Notes: generated from the sequence alone by a model not told the origin. A DNA stretch of 64,000 bases from Gemmatimonadota bacterium (GCA_009840005.1 VXOR01000020.1:10744-74743), one strand, 5' to 3'. Counted from the first letter of the stretch, positions 26,932 through 35,745 are shown. Program-made: numbers and translations.

Positions 26932-28480
26932 CGAGTTTCCGGCGCACATCGCCGAGACCGCGCTGTGGATGATGGACCACATTATGAACAACCGGCTGAG
27001 CTTGGAGTTCGGCCAGACCTATGCGCGTATTCCGCTGGAGAAGTCGCCGCACATTATGCACGGCGATGCACTGGAGACGGACTGGAGCGAACTGCTGCCG
27101 CCGGAGTCATGTTCCTACGTGCTCGGCAATCCGCCGTTTGTGGGCGCGAAGTTCCAATCGCCCGAGCAGCGGAAGCAGGTGCGCCGCATCGCCGCGCTGG
27201 GCAAAAGCGGCGGCACGCTCGACTACGTAACTGCGTGGTTTATCAAGGCTGGCGAATACGTGCAGCAGAGCGCGGCGCGGATCGGCTTTGTGGCGACCAA
27301 TTCCATCACGCAAGGCGAGCAGGTAGCACAACTCTGGCCGATCTTGTTCGACCGCTGCAAGCTGGACATCGCCTTTGCCCACCGCACTTTTGCTTGGGGA
27401 TCGGACGCACGCGGCAAGGCGCATGTTCACGTGGTGATTATCGGACTGGACAAACGGGAAGCGGCGCGCAAGGAAAAGCGGCTGTTTGCCTATCCCGACA
27501 TCAACGGTGAGCCAGAGGAAACCAGCCTCGCGGCGATCACGCCTTATCTGTTCGACGGTGGCGGGCTGGCCAATCCGCATTTGGTCGTGAGCACAGAGAG
27601 TCAGCCAATCAATGGGCTGGCGAAGCTCATCATTGGGTCGAAGCCGATTGATGGCGGCCATTACATCTTAAATGCGGACGAGCGCGATGCGTTATTAGCG
27701 GAGTGTCCAGAGGCTGCGCCTTATGTCCGTCCGTTTATTGGTGCTTGGGAATACCTCAACGGCGGCGAGCGTTGGATTCTGTGGCTCGGCGAGGCTCCGC
27801 CCGACCTGCTGCGGCAGGCACCAGCCCTACATGAGCGTGTGCGGGACGTACGCGCCTTTCGGCAGCAAAGCAAGAGCCCACCGACTCGCAAGCTGGCGGA
27901 AACACCGACGCTTTACCACGTCAACGTCATTCCCGATGCCCCGTTCTTAGTCGTCCCAAAGGTGAGTTCTGAACGGCGGAATTACATCCCGATTGCGTGG
28001 CTAGAGCCGCCGACGATTCCAAGCGACCTCGTTTTCGTGCTGAGTGATGCAACTAAACCCCTATTCGCCCTGCTCACCTCTGCTATGCACATGGCGTGGA
28101 TGCGCTATTTCGGCGGGCGGCTCAAAAGCGACTACCGCTATTCCATCGGTGTCGTCTATAACACCTTCCCGCTCCCAACTGTCTCCGAGAAAGATCTAGA
28201 ACGCCTCACGCCCCACACGGACGCGGTGCTCGCTGCCCGCGCCAACCACCCGAACGCCACGCTCGCCGATCTCTACGATCCAGACTCAATGCCGCCCGAT
28301 TTGCGCCGAGCGCACTCAGCCCTCGACCGCGCTGTGGACCGCCTCTATCGCCGAGCACGCTTTGCCTCGGAGCGGGAGCGCGTGGAGCATCTCTTTGCGC
28401 TTTACGAGCAGTTGCAGGCACCACTGGGAGTGGAAGCGGCAGGGAAGGGAAAGAGGGGACGGAAGACAAAGAAGCGATGA
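26828..28480 (+). CDS. MmeI-like type IIL restriction-modification enzyme, C-terminal part (frameshifted)
   Basis: 550 codons continuing the preceding fragment in another frame: IEVLRELHPSGQ follows directly on YRELRQL in relatives. It carries the rest of the methylase (VLGNPPFVGAKF with catalytic NPPF; FVATNSITQGEQV) and the target-recognition region (YFGGRLKSDYRYS, VYNTFPLP). The end is a basic tail (GKRGRKTKKR). TTG at 26828 is an open-frame limit, not a real start. One extra or two missing bases near 26825-26832 would rejoin the halves. It converges with the SIR2 gene 10 bp away. Confidence 0.85.
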   Translation: MIEVLRELHPSGQLSAFAELLSVVNVDQFYGIEISEFPAHIAETALWMMDHIMNNRLSLEFGQTYARIPLEKSPHIMHGDALETDWSELLPPESCSYVLGNPPFVGAKFQSPEQRKQVRRIAALGKSGGTLDYVTAWFIKAGEYVQQSAARIGFVATNSITQGEQVAQLWPILFDRCKLDIAFAHRTFAWGSDARGKAHVHVVIIGLDKREAARKEKRLFAYPDINGEPEETSLAAITPYLFDGGGLANPHLVVSTESQPINGLAKLIIGSKPIDGGHYILNADERDALLAECPEAAPYVRPFIGAWEYLNGGERWILWLGEAPPDLLRQAPALHERVRDVRAFRQQSKSPPTRKLAETPTLYHVNVIPDAPFLVVPKVSSERRNYIPIAWLEPPTIPSDLVFVLSDATKPLFALLTSAMHMAWMRYFGGRLKSDYRYSIGVVYNTFPLPTVSEKDLERLTPHTDAVLAARANHPNATLADLYDPDSMPPDLRRAHSALDRAVDRLYRRARFASERERVEHLFALYEQLQAPLGVEAAGKGKRGRKTKKR

Positions 28481-28490
28481 GCTTGTCGCG

Positions 28491-31400
28491 CTACCGGGAG
28501 TCCCATCGCCGCTTCAATTCGAGGAATTTTTCATTAGTTCTCAAGGTAGGCTCGCCTTCGCCTATCGAGGCAAGTATGTCTTCAATATCATAGGGCCAAG
28601 TTAAAGTCTCATCCGGTAGCACTTTATACAATAGATTCAGCATTTGATGGGGGTGTTTTTGGGTGATATTGTCAGAAAATGATAAATAATGGCGATATAG
28701 AAGATCATCTGTTTTCGTCAGACACGGAAGAATTATATCTACTAAATTTGGAAATAGCTCTTCGTTAGAAAGCACCAATTGACACAAGGACACGGATATG
28801 GCCGATGAGTTTGCCTTTCTCTGGCGAGGCCATACATCTTTTAAGAACTCTGGCAATAGTGCTGTCCATTTATTTCTAGTCTCTTCTACATCATCGCGTG
28901 AACATTTCTCCAAAAGCCATAACACAAGAGGTCGAAATTCATCATCTGCCTGTAACAGTATTTCTCTGAATTCTTCATTGGAAATACAACGTTCGTTCGT
29001 TCCTTCGATAATGCTTCCCCACCCAGATAAAATAATACTCGCAAGCCCTTGGCTGTGCTCACGGCGCGTCTTACTATCCTCTCTCGCGAGCTGAAATAAG
29101 TGCGGTTTTAAGCGCATAAATAGCTCTTGGTTTACTTTTGGTCGAAGGAAAAAACCTCCCCAAAAGGCATCCCTATCGCCAAGGTCCCTGGAATCGAGAG
29201 CCGAAAGTAGATTCGCTTCTGACCATTCGCGATTATTCACATAAAACCAGTTCATCCACCGTGCGAAAATTGCCAATACATGTTGGCGCAGACCAGTAGG
29301 CAAAGTAAGTAGTTCATCCGCATACTTTAGAAGGTCTGTCTTCTGAGTGTGAAAGAGAGCTTGTGCAACTGCCTGTGCAGTCTGTACAGCCGTCTGAATA
29401 AGTTCTCTTTCTCGTTCTTGTTTAAGTTCCTCGGGGGGAGCATTAAACACTATAGCTGTAGCCACCCTGTTCTCCGGAACTTTTAGGGCTTGAATTAACA
29501 CACTCGTCACCCGGCGAAAACTTGCTGGAGATTCGTCGGAGAGGTGCTCACTTACGTTAAAAAGCCAGCTTGCCGCTGGCCGGACGGGTTCCGTCGCACC
29601 ACTATCCAGATAACAGGCCAATCGCTCGGCGATCAATGCGACAAGTCTAGGGTTGTCATTCTTTTGATGGGTCAGAAAGGTACTCCACGCCCAAGCTGGA
29701 AAATCTCCCTCTTTGGCCGCCGTCCTGAGAGCAGAAAACGCTCTGACAGGACGGTCAGCCGACAATCCGGCGAAAGGGTTGTATTCGACGAAAGGGTTGT
29801 CGCGTCTCCCGCTCAGACTACGTGCCTTTGACAGCACCGAGGCAAGAGGTATGTCCAATAGTGCTGAATAATCAGTATCAGTGCTCACTGATCCGCCTTT
29901 AATTCCCCAAGATCCCACTCTCTCATCAGCATATTCCGGCTTCCAATCCGGAACGAATTCACGAAGCCTGTTAGTTTCGTCTTCAAGGTTGAGACGCAGT
30001 TGGCATCCTTTCTGCGACAACCAAGTTATCCGATCTAGTATTGACAGAGCACACCATTTCCTGAAATCTTCTTCCGTTTCTTGGTCCCGGCGCGAACGTC
30101 CTTTCAGAAGCCGCTTTTCGATCTCGGTGCGAGTATCGTCACTCAATCCATCCCACCGAGCCAACAGCGTATGCAGTAAATCCCATTCATGGCTACGGTC
30201 CCAAAAGGCTTCATCACTCACATCGGCGAGCATAGAACCAAACTGATCGTCCGACACCAATTCAGGTTTGCCTGCGGCCCATATCCGCAGCCTTGTAAAT
30301 ATCGCGTCGTCTTCAATCGGCCATTTTGAAAACTCGCGTCTTGCCGCTTTAAGGTCGATCTGTATGAGACGCTCAAAAACAGATGTAAATTCAATGACGG
30401 CTCCAGATAGTCTGCGTTTGTGATCGCTGTCCGAACTCTGGTCTGGAACAATAGAGCTTATATGACCAAGACCACCTCTGTCGATTTCGGTCTCAAGCTC
30501 TAGTGCAGCTTCGAGGTTCTTACGCAATACTACTACAACAGGAGTAACCCATTCATTTGGGATGGGGATTCTTTCACCGTTATCTGCTGGATATACGACC
30601 TCCAAACCAATAAGATCGCTGAGGCTTATCTCGTCTTCCTGTTCGGGCGGCTTAGGATTGCCCCAATAAGGTGACTCCACCCGCAAATAAGGACGAAAAC
30701 ATGCAGCATAGGCGCGAACAACGCTTTTGCTCCAACCGTCCTTTGAGATTCGTTTTTTCAATTCATGCCAAGGGGTCAAACCGACACCCAAATCTATACC
30801 TTGTTCCCAGTATTCGAGCAGATAGTACCAAGCCTCACGAACAACGGGAGATATGGGCCGTTGTGAATCTGTAAGAGCCAAATGTATTTTACGTCGAGTA
30901 TCGGGATGAAGAGAGGGCTGTCGCACTGCCCACCAAACTGCCGCAGGCTGGTCAGTGACATCCCCTATCCATGCACCCATTTGGCGAAGCCGCGTAGGAG
31001 GAGGGGGCGTATTGTACGCCCGATTACATATTATCGACGAGAAATTGTCATCGCTTAAGTTAGTTTTATCGACGCGATTCAGGTTAAAAGCATCCCAAGC
31101 GTCGGCTGGCGGCTTACGGTCTCTATAATCGGCCTTGTCTGGTGGCACATCCGAGTCAATGTGGTAAAGATCAAATGGATCGACGTATGGTCCCTCCTCC
31201 AACCAACTACCTAATTTTCCCGGTTCACCATAGCGTCTGTATTTATCGAAAACACACAGCCACTCTGCCGGAGGCGGTTCTTCTCCTTCCGAAAATTTTC
31301 TAACCCCCTCAACCGTCGAGACGATATGGGCAACTTGCCCGCGCTCATGCGGCGCAAGGCTTTGAGACCCTTGCTTCGCTTTATGGACGACCTCCGAATA

Positions 31401-32303
31401 CCACTTATCGGGATCTCTCGCTCTCTGCGCCCACGCCTCTAACGTATTCCAAAGCGCGGCGTGGGCGGAATCTTCTGCATAGGAAACGGCCTTAACCCCC
31501 CTGTGCCCCCATTTAGAGGCCGCATCATCTGCCTCTCCCCGTTGAAAAGCATAAATCGGGCGTTTATGAATCTGTCTGTTTAGTCCTTCTAACAGATAAT
31601 GAACAGGAGGATCGTCTGCCGCATAGCCGATGAAGACAACGACGTACCTGTCAATAATTTCTTGAAAGAAGGAAGTAGCCCAACCCTCCGAAAGATACGC
31701 CTGTCCAAACTGGGAACTGGATAGAACAAACCCATCGCCTTCAGCCCCTTTATAATCAGATGTAACCTTGCCGTGAAGATAGACAATGCCGTCCATATCT
31801 TTTGGCCGCGCCGGATCAGGCAAACGAGACCGTTGCCACGATGAAAAGCCGCGACCACAATCATCAAACAGACGATCAAAGTTGGTCGTTACGACATGAA
31901 CCAAACCTTCCCTAGTAGTTGCGAGATCGAGGATTATACGATGGGCCGTCAAATCCGGTTTACCATTCGGTTGCAGCTTCGGTCGCAGCGCGGAAGCCAC
32001 CGCCGCTTCTATAAGGTCCGTAGAAAATTCGCGCTCAAGCAGACCGAATATCCGATCTGCCGCGATTACACCGGCAACACCGGTTTGAGCCTCAACATTA
32101 TATGCTTCCTCAAGTAGCTTCCGGGCTGAGCTATCAGCTTGGACCCCGAGTGTTTCCATAACTTTTTTTGCCAAACCAAAGAAGTCCGGCAGCTTTGCCT
32201 TAGCCCGTGAGACCCCAGCCCCACAGAAGAAAACTACTCGGCCCTCATCACGGGCATGGAGAAGCTCATCCGGAATTGCCGGGCCATTTTCAAAAAACCG
32301 CAT
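28491..32303 (-). CDS. Large SIR2-domain protein (predicted NAD-dependent defence effector)
   Basis: 1,270 residues. Residues about 20-290 form a SIR2 fold: CGAGVSRAK (28-35), VVTTNFDRLFDDC near 140, YLHGKV near 178 and VVFIGYAADDPPVHYLLEG. The TTNFD form replaces the TQNID of deacetylating sirtuins and is usual for NAD-cleaving SIR2 defence proteins. The remaining ~950 residues are mostly helical and resemble the C-terminal region of SIR2-DUF4020-type proteins; no second enzyme motif was recognised. ATG at 32303 lies 14 bp inside the UPF0175 gene, so it is the last gene of DUF3368-UPF0175-SIR2. GC is visibly lower than in the flanking core genes. Abortive defence by NAD depletion is inferred from the family. 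Confidence 0.8.
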   Translation of the reverse strand: MRFFENGPAIPDELLHARDEGRVVFFCGAGVSRAKAKLPDFFGLAKKVMETLGVQADSSARKLLEEAYNVEAQTGVAGVIAADRIFGLLEREFSTDLIEAAVASALRPKLQPNGKPDLTAHRIILDLATTREGLVHVVTTNFDRLFDDCGRGFSSWQRSRLPDPARPKDMDGIVYLHGKVTSDYKGAEGDGFVLSSSQFGQAYLSEGWATSFFQEIIDRYVVVFIGYAADDPPVHYLLEGLNRQIHKRPIYAFQRGEADDAASKWGHRGVKAVSYAEDSAHAALWNTLEAWAQRARDPDKWYSEVVHKAKQGSQSLAPHERGQVAHIVSTVEGVRKFSEGEEPPPAEWLCVFDKYRRYGEPGKLGSWLEEGPYVDPFDLYHIDSDVPPDKADYRDRKPPADAWDAFNLNRVDKTNLSDDNFSSIICNRAYNTPPPPTRLRQMGAWIGDVTDQPAAVWWAVRQPSLHPDTRRKIHLALTDSQRPISPVVREAWYYLLEYWEQGIDLGVGLTPWHELKKRISKDGWSKSVVRAYAACFRPYLRVESPYWGNPKPPEQEDEISLSDLIGLEVVYPADNGERIPIPNEWVTPVVVVLRKNLEAALELETEIDRGGLGHISSIVPDQSSDSDHKRRLSGAVIEFTSVFERLIQIDLKAARREFSKWPIEDDAIFTRLRIWAAGKPELVSDDQFGSMLADVSDEAFWDRSHEWDLLHTLLARWDGLSDDTRTEIEKRLLKGRSRRDQETEEDFRKWCALSILDRITWLSQKGCQLRLNLEDETNRLREFVPDWKPEYADERVGSWGIKGGSVSTDTDYSALLDIPLASVLSKARSLSGRRDNPFVEYNPFAGLSADRPVRAFSALRTAAKEGDFPAWAWSTFLTHQKNDNPRLVALIAERLACYLDSGATEPVRPAASWLFNVSEHLSDESPASFRRVTSVLIQALKVPENRVATAIVFNAPPEELKQERERELIQTAVQTAQAVAQALFHTQKTDLLKYADELLTLPTGLRQHVLAIFARWMNWFYVNNREWSEANLLSALDSRDLGDRDAFWGGFFLRPKVNQELFMRLKPHLFQLAREDSKTRREHSQGLASIILSGWGSIIEGTNERCISNEEFREILLQADDEFRPLVLWLLEKCSRDDVEETRNKWTALLPEFLKDVWPRQRKANSSAISVSLCQLVLSNEELFPNLVDIILPCLTKTDDLLYRHYLSFSDNITQKHPHQMLNLLYKVLPDETLTWPYDIEDILASIGEGEPTLRTNEKFLELKRRWDSR

Positions 32304-32613
32304 TACTAGTCCAGACTTCCGTGGATGGTTCCCAAGTCGCGCTGGAGCTCTTCAAGGTCGTATTGGGCAGGCACCGGGCATAATCCATCGTCTCCCACAA
32401 GGAGACCCCAGCATCGCGCGCAGCTCGCGCCAGCGTGAGCTTTCCATCTCCATACAGCCGGACATAGTGCTCGAGCTTCCATTGCTGGATCGCTTTCGAG
32501 AGTAGCCGGCGCACAGTGGTTGAGCGATTGGACTGCTCAACCTCCTCGATAAACGCTAATTCGCGGACCAACTCCGAAGGGAGCCTAGTGCCGACCATCT
32601 GTTCCTTCTTCAT
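32290..32613 (-). CDS. UPF0175 family antitoxin
   Basis: 107 residues from the ATG at 32613, which has GGGAGG seven bases upstream. N-terminal MVGTRLPSELVRELAFIEE resembles a ribbon-helix-helix DNA-binding part; the UPF0175 signature is GDGKLTLARAARDAGVSLWETMDYAR. This family is the usual antitoxin of DUF3368 PIN-like toxins. Start overlaps the stop of the DUF3368 remnant, and its end overlaps the SIR2 start by 14 bp, so it probably also influences expression of the SIR2 gene. Confidence 0.8.
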   Translation of the reverse strand: MKKEQMVGTRLPSELVRELAFIEEVEQSNRSTTVRRLLSKAIQQWKLEHYVRLYGDGKLTLARAARDAGVSLWETMDYARCLPNTTLKSSSATWEPSTEVWTSNAVF

Positions 32614-32957
32614 CTGTTTGCCTCCCGTGCAAGTCTCAATACTTCCGCTACGACGGCTGGGGAAATCCACAAAATCTGACTGAGATCCCGAAGTATGGCC
32701 TCCAATTCTCCCAAGTCAAGGCACTGTCGCAAGTGCGCTTCCAACAAAGCCCCGGCTGTGCCTACGTATTCTACTCCGGCGACCGCAGCCACGTTCCGGG
32801 CCTCCTTGTCATCGACGATCAGCCGCAGGTCCCGCACACTTGCCAGCGCGATGGCCTCGGCTTCGCCTTGGTCTAGCCGGGAGCGTCTCGTCAGACGCTG
32901 CATCAGGTCGCGCTCCTGTGCGGTTACGTGAACCGTCTGTAGCCAGCCGGCTGCCAA
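32610..32957 (-). CDS. DUF3368 PIN-like toxin, N-terminally truncated
   Basis: 115 codons from a TTG; the frame is readable only to a TGA at 32988-32990. The DUF3368 C-terminal two-thirds is present (RLDQGEAEAIALASVRDLRLIVDDKEARN, GTAGALLEAHLRQCLDLGELEAILRDL, WISPAVVAEVL). The first ~50 residues with the N-terminal PIN aspartate are missing. Homology stops about where direct repeat DR1 begins (32981), so the 5' part was removed at the island edge. Probably inactive; no ribosome binding site is seen. Confidence 0.75.
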   Translation of the reverse strand: MAAGWLQTVHVTAQERDLMQRLTRRSRLDQGEAEAIALASVRDLRLIVDDKEARNVAAVAGVEYVGTAGALLEAHLRQCLDLGELEAILRDLSQILWISPAVVAEVLRLAREANR

Positions 32958-32980
32958 GGCCGCCTCAAGCTGCTCTACTT

Positions 32981-33059
32981 TTGGTGATCAAGCCGACGGT
33001 GCAATTGTTTCAGTAGGGCGTTAATAGAACGCTATCTCATAAATAAGCGCTGGTTATAT
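32981..33059 (+). repeat. Direct repeat DR1, right copy
   Basis: A 79-bp copy of the SDR 3' end and following bases (24451-24529), with four mismatches. Here there is no SDR gene to its left: the repeat abuts the truncated DUF3368 gene. It marks the right edge of the island. Confidence 0.9.
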
Positions 33060-33490
33060 TCCAGTTATATATTGTAGTCTCTACTCTTACTGAGCTTATA
33101 GACCTAACCGATGCTCAATGGGGCGCTACCAAATATGAAGTGGCCTCAGTTCGCACTCCGCTGATTGAAGGAGCAGGAGGATTTTCACTATTTACGACTT
33201 CGCGTATGCGGGTACAGTCGGCCAAGCTCCCAAAGTGAGCGCTGCGTGATCGGATAGGTTCGGCCATTCTGGCATGCAAAGTGCCTAAGGGACAGCTTGC
33301 GATTTCTGTAATTTGAGCCACTGGCGAAGCAAGTTAGGCAGGAACCCATTCAGACGATGCATCACATCTTTGGAATTCTCCACAAAAACATCAGATTACT
33401 TTGCCCTCAGTCATAGTGCCTCTCGTCTTGTTTCAGGACTCTATTTAAGTGCAAATTCTAGTAAGGGAATAGTGCGCCTTGGATATTCTT
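33060..33490. other. Stretch without a convincing gene
   Basis: About 430 bp between DR1-R and the first Nudix gene. It is A/T-richer than its surroundings. A plus-strand frame near 33090-33238 reads LIDLTDAQW..., which recalls the first residues of IS5-type transposases, but the rest does not match, so at best it is a remnant. Two ~70-codon frames (33115-33321 minus, 33313-33570 plus) lack ribosome sites and family resemblance. Confidence 0.5.
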
Positions 33491-33943
33491 CTAGGGTATT
33501 CCGGCCTTACGAGCGTTCATTGACTCTACCAGTAAGTCGATCTTGTCGTCGTAATTGGCAACAAGCTTAGGAAGTGCCCTGACATCGGCCCAAAAGAAAT
33601 CGAATGGATGGATCACAGACCCGTCCTCCGCATGTTCTCCATGACGCCAGGTTTCTTCTGTTGGCCCTTGTACAGACAAATGAAAAAACCAGCGATACTG
33701 TAGTTCCTCGCGCCCGCAATCCCGCATGTCTCGGGTATCTTGGGCCAGGAACTGCTCATATCTGAGCTCGGTTAAACCGGTCTCCTCTTTTGCTTCTCGC
33801 ATCACGGCATCCTGAGGATCCTCTCCAGGCTCAATCGTTCCGGCTGGAACTTGAATACCAGCTTCCGGTGCCTCGGGGTGAGTAAAGAGGAGCAGGCGGC
33901 TCCCGTTGGTGATATAGGCGTAAGCTCTGTGACGGATTTTCAT
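33491..33943 (-). CDS. Nudix hydrolase
   Basis: 150 residues. Full Nudix box GTIEPGEDPQDAVMREAKEETGL (about residues 35-57), with the REAKEETGL metal-binding core intact. Start ATG at 33943 has GGGAGG seven bases upstream. Hydrolyses a nucleoside diphosphate linked to another moiety; substrate unknown. First of a run of small minus-strand genes. Confidence 0.85.
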   Translation of the reverse strand: MKIRHRAYAYITNGSRLLLFTHPEAPEAGIQVPAGTIEPGEDPQDAVMREAKEETGLTELRYEQFLAQDTRDMRDCGREELQYRWFFHLSVQGPTEETWRHGEHAEDGSVIHPFDFFWADVRALPKLVANYDDKIDLLVESMNARKAGIP

Positions 33944-33992
33944 TGCAAGCCTCCCAACTATCTGTATTCTGTGCGTACCTGATCATCGTTAA

Positions 33993-34505
33993 TTACTCCT
34001 TCAATAGGCCAGCAGCAATGAGCGCACGATGGTGCAGGGGTAGAAAAACGTCCAGCGCTAACTCCCCAAGGACTCCTTCCGGTTGAACCAGTTTGTGCGC
34101 CAGCGTCTCGTGTTCGGGTACCCACTCATTGAGCTCGACTTTCGCTAGCCAGATGGAGCGCACGAGCACCAGACCCTTTTCGTGCCCCCTGATGCACTCG
34201 CCGCGCGAGAACCCCAGTAGCTTTGCCTCTCTGACCTCGACGCATGCTTCCTCTCTCATCTCCCGCCGCAGGGTTTCTTCCCACGACTCACTTCCTTCCG
34301 GTCTGCCTGCCGGGAATCCCCATGTTTCCCCATCTTGCGTAGCCAGCACAACTTCGCCGTTGTCTGTCAGGCAAATACCACCAGAGCCGTGGCGTTGTCC
34401 TTCTGGCACATCGTGAGGAGGAAACCAAGTGACGAGGACATCCTGCCCACCCGTTTCTACCTGAAATGCTTCGTATTCGATAGCTGGTCCCGATGCCTCA
34501 GACAT
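33993..34505 (-). CDS. Nudix hydrolase
   Basis: 170 residues, a second, dissimilar Nudix protein. Nudix box GRPEGSESWEETLRREMREEACV; the last glycine of the consensus is replaced (EEACV for EETGV), while the REMREE core is kept. ATG at 34505 follows GGAGGGG. It stops 49 bp before the next Nudix gene start; the two are probably co-transcribed. Substrate unknown. Confidence 0.8.
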   Translation of the reverse strand: MSEASGPAIEYEAFQVETGGQDVLVTWFPPHDVPEGQRHGSGGICLTDNGEVVLATQDGETWGFPAGRPEGSESWEETLRREMREEACVEVREAKLLGFSRGECIRGHEKGLVLVRSIWLAKVELNEWVPEHETLAHKLVQPEGVLGELALDVFLPLHHRALIAAGLLKE

Positions 34506-34562
34506 CCCACGCCCCTCCTCAGAAAACCTTATGAAGAATGTCCTTCAGAAATATGAGGTGTT

Positions 34563-34778
34563 TCACGCCTCAATCGGGGTCAAGCGAAATACCCGAGACA
34601 TCCGAGCCGCCTGCTCCAAGTCGCCCTCCCTTAGAGCCTCACGAACATCATCCAGCTTTTCAGCGTCCCTAACTGAAAGGTAAGGCGGCCATCCGGCGTC
34701 TCCATCGATCAGCTCCACCTCCACTTCCGCAGCATATTCCCCTGCGCGTACTAGTTTCGTAGTCACTCTGCTCGTCAT
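34563..34778 (-). CDS. Small conserved-looking protein of unknown function (71 aa)
   Basis: MTSRVTTKLVRAGEYAAEVE starts at 34778 with AGGAGG eight bases upstream; an earlier ATG at 34808 has no such site. The sequence is acidic with WPPYLSVRDAEKLDDVREALREGDLEQAARMSRVFRL, which I recall as a family seen beside toxin-antitoxin genes but cannot name. Likely two N-terminal strands and two helices. Confidence 0.6.
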   Translation of the reverse strand: MTSRVTTKLVRAGEYAAEVEVELIDGDAGWPPYLSVRDAEKLDDVREALREGDLEQAARMSRVFRLTPIEA

Positions 34779-34874
34779 ATTCGCCTCCTGATGAAACCTT
34801 CGTCCCAATCTTGTCTGTTGGGTCGATAGGCCGTCACTACGACGGCGGGTGGAATGTTATCGGTTGCTAAGAAA

Positions 34875-35144
34875 TCACACGGCTTCAAGCGGCGATAAGT
34901 CTTCCTCTTTCATAGGAGAAAGATCAAGGCTGCGTAAAACCTCGTTGATCTGAGCCGCCGTCATCTGCGCTGGTGCCGTGATTTCTAAACCAATGGGTTG
35001 ATCGTCAGGGCCAAAATCCACTAATAAACCTGCATCTCTCGACTCTGTTCGTACACTTTTCGCACCCGAAGCGGCCGATAAGTACAGATATGCGGCTAAG
35101 GGCTTCCCTTTACGGTAGGTAATTTCCAGATAGTGTTCTCGCAT
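34875..35144 (-). CDS. DUF2283-like small protein
   Basis: 89 residues. Central part SAASGAKSVRTESRDAGLLVDFGPDDQPIGLEITAP follows the DUF2283 pattern (beta strands, then a D-x-D-x-x-G-hydrophobic-E-I turn). Two bases separate its start from the stop of the next DUF2283 gene upstream on the same strand. Probably part of the toxin-antitoxin-like group 34.9-35.7 kb. Confidence 0.6.
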   Translation of the reverse strand: MREHYLEITYRKGKPLAAYLYLSAASGAKSVRTESRDAGLLVDFGPDDQPIGLEITAPAQMTAAQINEVLRSLDLSPMKEEDLSPLEAV

Positions 35145-35146
35145 AA

Positions 35147-35365
35147 TTATTCAGCTATTTCTCTTATCACGCGTTCGCGTAAGCCCAATACAGTAAGGCC
35201 GACCACTTCATTGTTGACCTCATCATAGCGGACGACGACCCCTTCACCTATATCAACACCCACAGCCGGTTTGGGCGTTCCGACGGAAAGATAAAGGACA
35301 TCAGCTTCTTCATCGTATTCCCAATCAATCGTATCTGGTTTGTCCAGTATTTTTAGGACTTCCAT
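35147..35365 (-). CDS. DUF2283 family protein, candidate antitoxin
   Basis: 72 residues, WEYDEEADVLYLSVGTPKPAVGVDIGEGVVVRYDEVNNEVVGLTVL, a full DUF2283 domain. ATG at 35365 overlaps the upstream gene by 13 bp and has AGGAGAA seven bases upstream. DUF2283 proteins often lie beside small toxin-like genes; antitoxin function is inferred only from that. Confidence 0.75.
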   Translation of the reverse strand: MEVLKILDKPDTIDWEYDEEADVLYLSVGTPKPAVGVDIGEGVVVRYDEVNNEVVGLTVLGLRERVIREIAE

Positions 35366-35664
35366 AAGACGTTTCTCCTATTCGATAGACGACTGGCCCA
35401 ATAAGCGGTTAAAACAAAACCATCGTCCGGTTGCACTTCTCGATAAACTGCGATTAGATATTTACTCGTCAATGGCGTTTTCGCATAGAAACGAATGGCC
35501 ATGAGTGTGCCATAATCGCCTTCCTGGATCTGAGCGGGTTGGGATATGGTCTCCAGGATGCTTTCTTGGGAAGTCGCCATTTCGGGGTGCCTTCGCACAA
35601 TATGCTGCCATCGCTCCTCTGTTAGGCGAATAGAGACCCTATTGTGCGATCGGACGATTTTCAA
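35353..35664 (-). CDS. BECR/RelE-fold-like protein, candidate toxin
   Basis: 103 residues from TTG at 35664. RLTEERWQHIVRRHPEM... IQEGDYGTLMAIRFYAKTPLTSKYLIAVYREV...FVLTAYWASR: the R-W-x-H-x-x-x-R-H-P helix and the TSKYLxVVYRE strand pair recall phage-barnase/colicin-D-RelE (BECR)-type nucleases and DUF4258-like proteins. Overlap with a DUF2283 gene makes a toxin-antitoxin pair plausible. The TTG start is weakly supported: the nearby ATG at 35681 is in another frame and ends early. Confidence 0.6.
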   Translation of the reverse strand: MKIVRSHNRVSIRLTEERWQHIVRRHPEMATSQESILETISQPAQIQEGDYGTLMAIRFYAKTPLTSKYLIAVYREVQPDDGFVLTAYWASRLSNRRNVLWKS

Positions 35665-35745
35665 CCTTCGATATCTCCATGATTTTCAAATCCACCGTAA
35701 GCGTCCTCTAACTTGAAACAGTTTTATTCCATTGTCGATAACTGC

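Larger units (their letters stand above)
24451..33059. mobile_element. Defence island bounded by 79-bp direct repeats
   Basis: The segment between the two DR1 copies holds an Rpn-type nuclease, a type IIL-like restriction-modification gene, a SIR2-domain protein, a UPF0175 antitoxin and a truncated DUF3368 toxin. It sits immediately 3' of the SDR gene. No integrase or complete transposase is present. Integration at a gene 3' end with repeat formation resembles tyrosine-recombinase islands, but that mechanism is inferred. Confidence 0.65.

Noticed and set aside
33090..33238. Plus-strand frame beginning LIDLTDAQW, like the start of an IS5-type transposase
   Set aside because: Only about nine residues fit; the rest shows no transposase motif and the frame ends at 33238. 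Noted as a possible remnant only.
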